A DNA stretch of 64,000 nucleotides from Tectiglobus sp965223355 (lineage in GTDB: Bacteria > Pseudomonadota > Alphaproteobacteria > Rhizobiales > Hyphomicrobiaceae), in assembly GCA_965223355.1 (NCBI GenBank), contig CBDCWE010000003.1, positions 2,108,001 to 2,172,000 of the forward strand, in the 5' to 3' direction. A program made the translations under genes and the position numbers. Below are positions 62,608 through 64,000 of this stretch, piece by piece; positions within the stretch are counted from its first letter, which is position 1, and every line of letters begins with the position of its first letter. Under the pieces are notes generated by a model, which was given only the letters and a program-made list of their open reading frames with translations, made no database searches and had not been told where the DNA came from.

Positions 62608-64000
62608 CTACGGAACCTCGTCACTGACGACAAGACCGTCGGCGACAAGCGCGGCGATTTGCGCATCATCGAAACCTGCTTCGCGCAGAATTTCCTTGGA
62701 ATGCTGGCCGAGCAGGGGCGTCGGCCGGCTGGCGCGACGATCTGGACCGCCGAACTTGATATATTGCGCGACCGCCGTCAGCCGGCCGGCGGTCGGATGA
62801 CGGCTGGTGTCGGCCCAGGCGTTGCTTGCGGTGTGGGGATCATCAAAGAAAACCGAGCTTTCGGCAGCCGCGACCGGGGCGAAGGCGACGCCGGCCGTGG
62901 CCAAGGCACGCTCAGCATCGGCACACTCCATGTCAGCGAGCTTCGCGGCGATAGCCTTTGCCAATCCGCTATCAAGCGGATGTGCATTCTCCGCGCCGGC
63001 CAACCAGGCGTCTGCGTGGGTGATGGAGAACATGTCCAGGAACGCCTGTTGCTCGCGCGGTGTATCGGCGGCAACGTAAACGTGTCCGTCCGCCACAGGA
63101 TACAACCGGTGATAGGGGCTCAGGCCGTACTGGTCCCGGTCGGCGATTGGACGCTGCGGGCGGCCGGCAAATCGTGTGAACCATTGCGAACTCAACATGG
63201 CGCCGCCGTCGAGCAGATTGACCGCGACGCGCTGGCCGTTGGCGATGCCTCTGTGCTGCGCCAGAAGCGCCAAAACGGTTCCCAGCGCCGCCATCGCGCC
63301 GGTGGTGAAATCCGTCGGCGCCAGCTGCGCGGGAAACGACGGCGGATTGCCCGCGCCGCCCTGCGCCCGCTCCAGCCCCATCAGCGCCTGTGCGAGCGGA
63401 TCAATGCCGGGGCGGTGGGCGTAAGGACCGGTCAGTCCATAGCCGCTGATCTGGGTTTCCACGAGACCCTCCATGAACGCAACGCCGATGCCCATGCGCG
63501 CGGTGGCGCCGGGCCGCAGGTTGGCCAGCATTGCGTTGCACGACCGGGCCAGCTTGGCGACAATCTGCTTGCCCGCATCGCGCGCTGTGTCGACGGCAAT
63601 GGAACGCTTGGCGTAATTGACGCTATAGAAGTAGGTGCGCCCGATCGGACGTGATATGTCGCCGCCCGGTGGCTCCAGCTTTATCACGTCAGCGCCAAGG
63701 TCTGCCAACAGCCGTCCCGCAATCGGGCCGGCGATGAGGTTGGTGATCTCCAGCACCCGAATGCCGGCCAACGCCAACTCCGACACCTGGTCCACTTGAC
63801 CGGCTGCTGTCACCGCAACATCGCCGCTGTCCAATTCGGCGAGCAAAGCTTCGACATCCTTTGCCGTCGTCGCACGCCGGCCGCGAACCCGTCCCGGCGT
63901 CCGGCTCAACTTGATCGGGACGCCGATCTGCTCCATCGGCCCGACTTCCGGATCATCGAGTGAAACAACCATCTCGTTGTGCCGGATCTGGGGATCATCG
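62608..64000 (-). CDS. Tandem CaiB/BaiF CoA-transferase (5' end beyond window)
   Basis: Open from the edge of the window to TGA at 62608-62610. The visible N-terminal part (DPQIRHNEMVVSLDDPEVGP, then IKLSRTPGRVRG) is the C-terminal end of one CaiB/BaiF domain. After a linker of about 25 residues a second domain begins (LALAGIRVLEITNLIAGPIA, GADVIKLEPPGGD), with APTDFTTG carrying the likely catalytic Asp and GAGNPPSF in the active-site loop. So two class III CoA-transferase domains are fused. Substrate unknown. Confidence 0.88.
   Translation of the reverse strand, partial: DDPQIRHNEMVVSLDDPEVGPMEQIGVPIKLSRTPGRVRGRRATTAKDVEALLAELDSGDVAVTAAGQVDQVSELALAGIRVLEITNLIAGPIAGRLLADLGADVIKLEPPGGDISRPIGRTYFYSVNYAKRSIAVDTARDAGKQIVAKLARSCNAMLANLRPGATARMGIGVAFMEGLVETQISGYGLTGPYAHRPGIDPLAQALMGLERAQGGAGNPPSFPAQLAPTDFTTGAMAALGTVLALLAQHRGIANGQRVAVNLLDGGAMLSSQWFTRFAGRPQRPIADRDQYGLSPYHRLYPVADGHVYVAADTPREQQAFLDMFSITHADAWLAGAENAHPLDSGLAKAIAAKLADMECADAERALATAGVAFAPVAAAESSVFFDDPHTASNAWADTSRHPTAGRLTAVAQYIKFGGPDRRASRPTPLLGQHSKEILREAGFDDAQIAALVADGLVVSDEVP

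Overview
This 64 kb window is chromosomal DNA from a GC-rich alphaproteobacterium, probably near the Rhodospirillales. The lineage is inferred from gene order, not from a search. The supporting blocks are lptB-rpoN-hpf-ptsN, ftsQ-ftsA-ftsZ-lpxC, and hemC-hemD-Mic60-hemY; a mitofilin (Mic60) gene inside a haem operon is typical of alphaproteobacteria.

Layout. 1-3.2 kb: end of lptB, sigma-54, hibernation factor, EIIA-Ntr. 3.2-13.3 kb: repeats, a small membrane protein, a DehI-like protein, two DMT exporters, uvrB with long extra tails, and a pentapeptide-repeat protein. 13.5-19.3 kb: a locus of exported proteins (Tat-exported DMF-amidohydrolase-like protein, secreted MORN protein, glycine-zipper protein, LysM-SBP-MORN fusion). 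19.8-28.9 kb: APH-AAA kinase, ilvE, MarR regulator, OmpR/EnvZ-type pair, AmiC-type amidase, XRE regulator, RlpA. 29.6-37.4 kb: LLM oxidoreductase, division/lipid A block, Amidase_2 protein. 38-43 kb: sulfide-oxidation genes (cytochromes c, flavocytochrome c flavoprotein, MBL-fold protein) and a membrane spermidine-synthase-like protein. 43.5-45.7 kb: GST, ISL3-family IS, tRNA-Thr. 45.8-53 kb: haem operon, dtd, TauD-like dioxygenase. 53.6-64 kb: DUF1330, SDR, an Amt-PAS-GGDEF-EAL fusion, an HTH protein, a TolB-like/TPR regulator, a BLUF protein, and a tandem CaiB/BaiF CoA-transferase cut by the window edge.

Two families of small repeats run through the intergenic regions. Family A (about 136 bp) is two large palindromes with imperfect terminal inverted repeats, flanked by TA in every copy; three copies supply the stop codon of the upstream gene. 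Family B (about 155-175 bp) is a string of up to five short hairpins between related termini. A and B are often side by side. Separate short tandem arrays (20-bp, 16-bp and 9-bp periods) lie between genes.

The most unusual items are the LysM-SBP-MORN/MORN locus, the ammonium-transporter-linked c-di-GMP enzyme, the stop-codon-supplying palindromes and the 20-bp array at 3604-3764. Functions are assigned from motifs and gene order only; no database search was possible.
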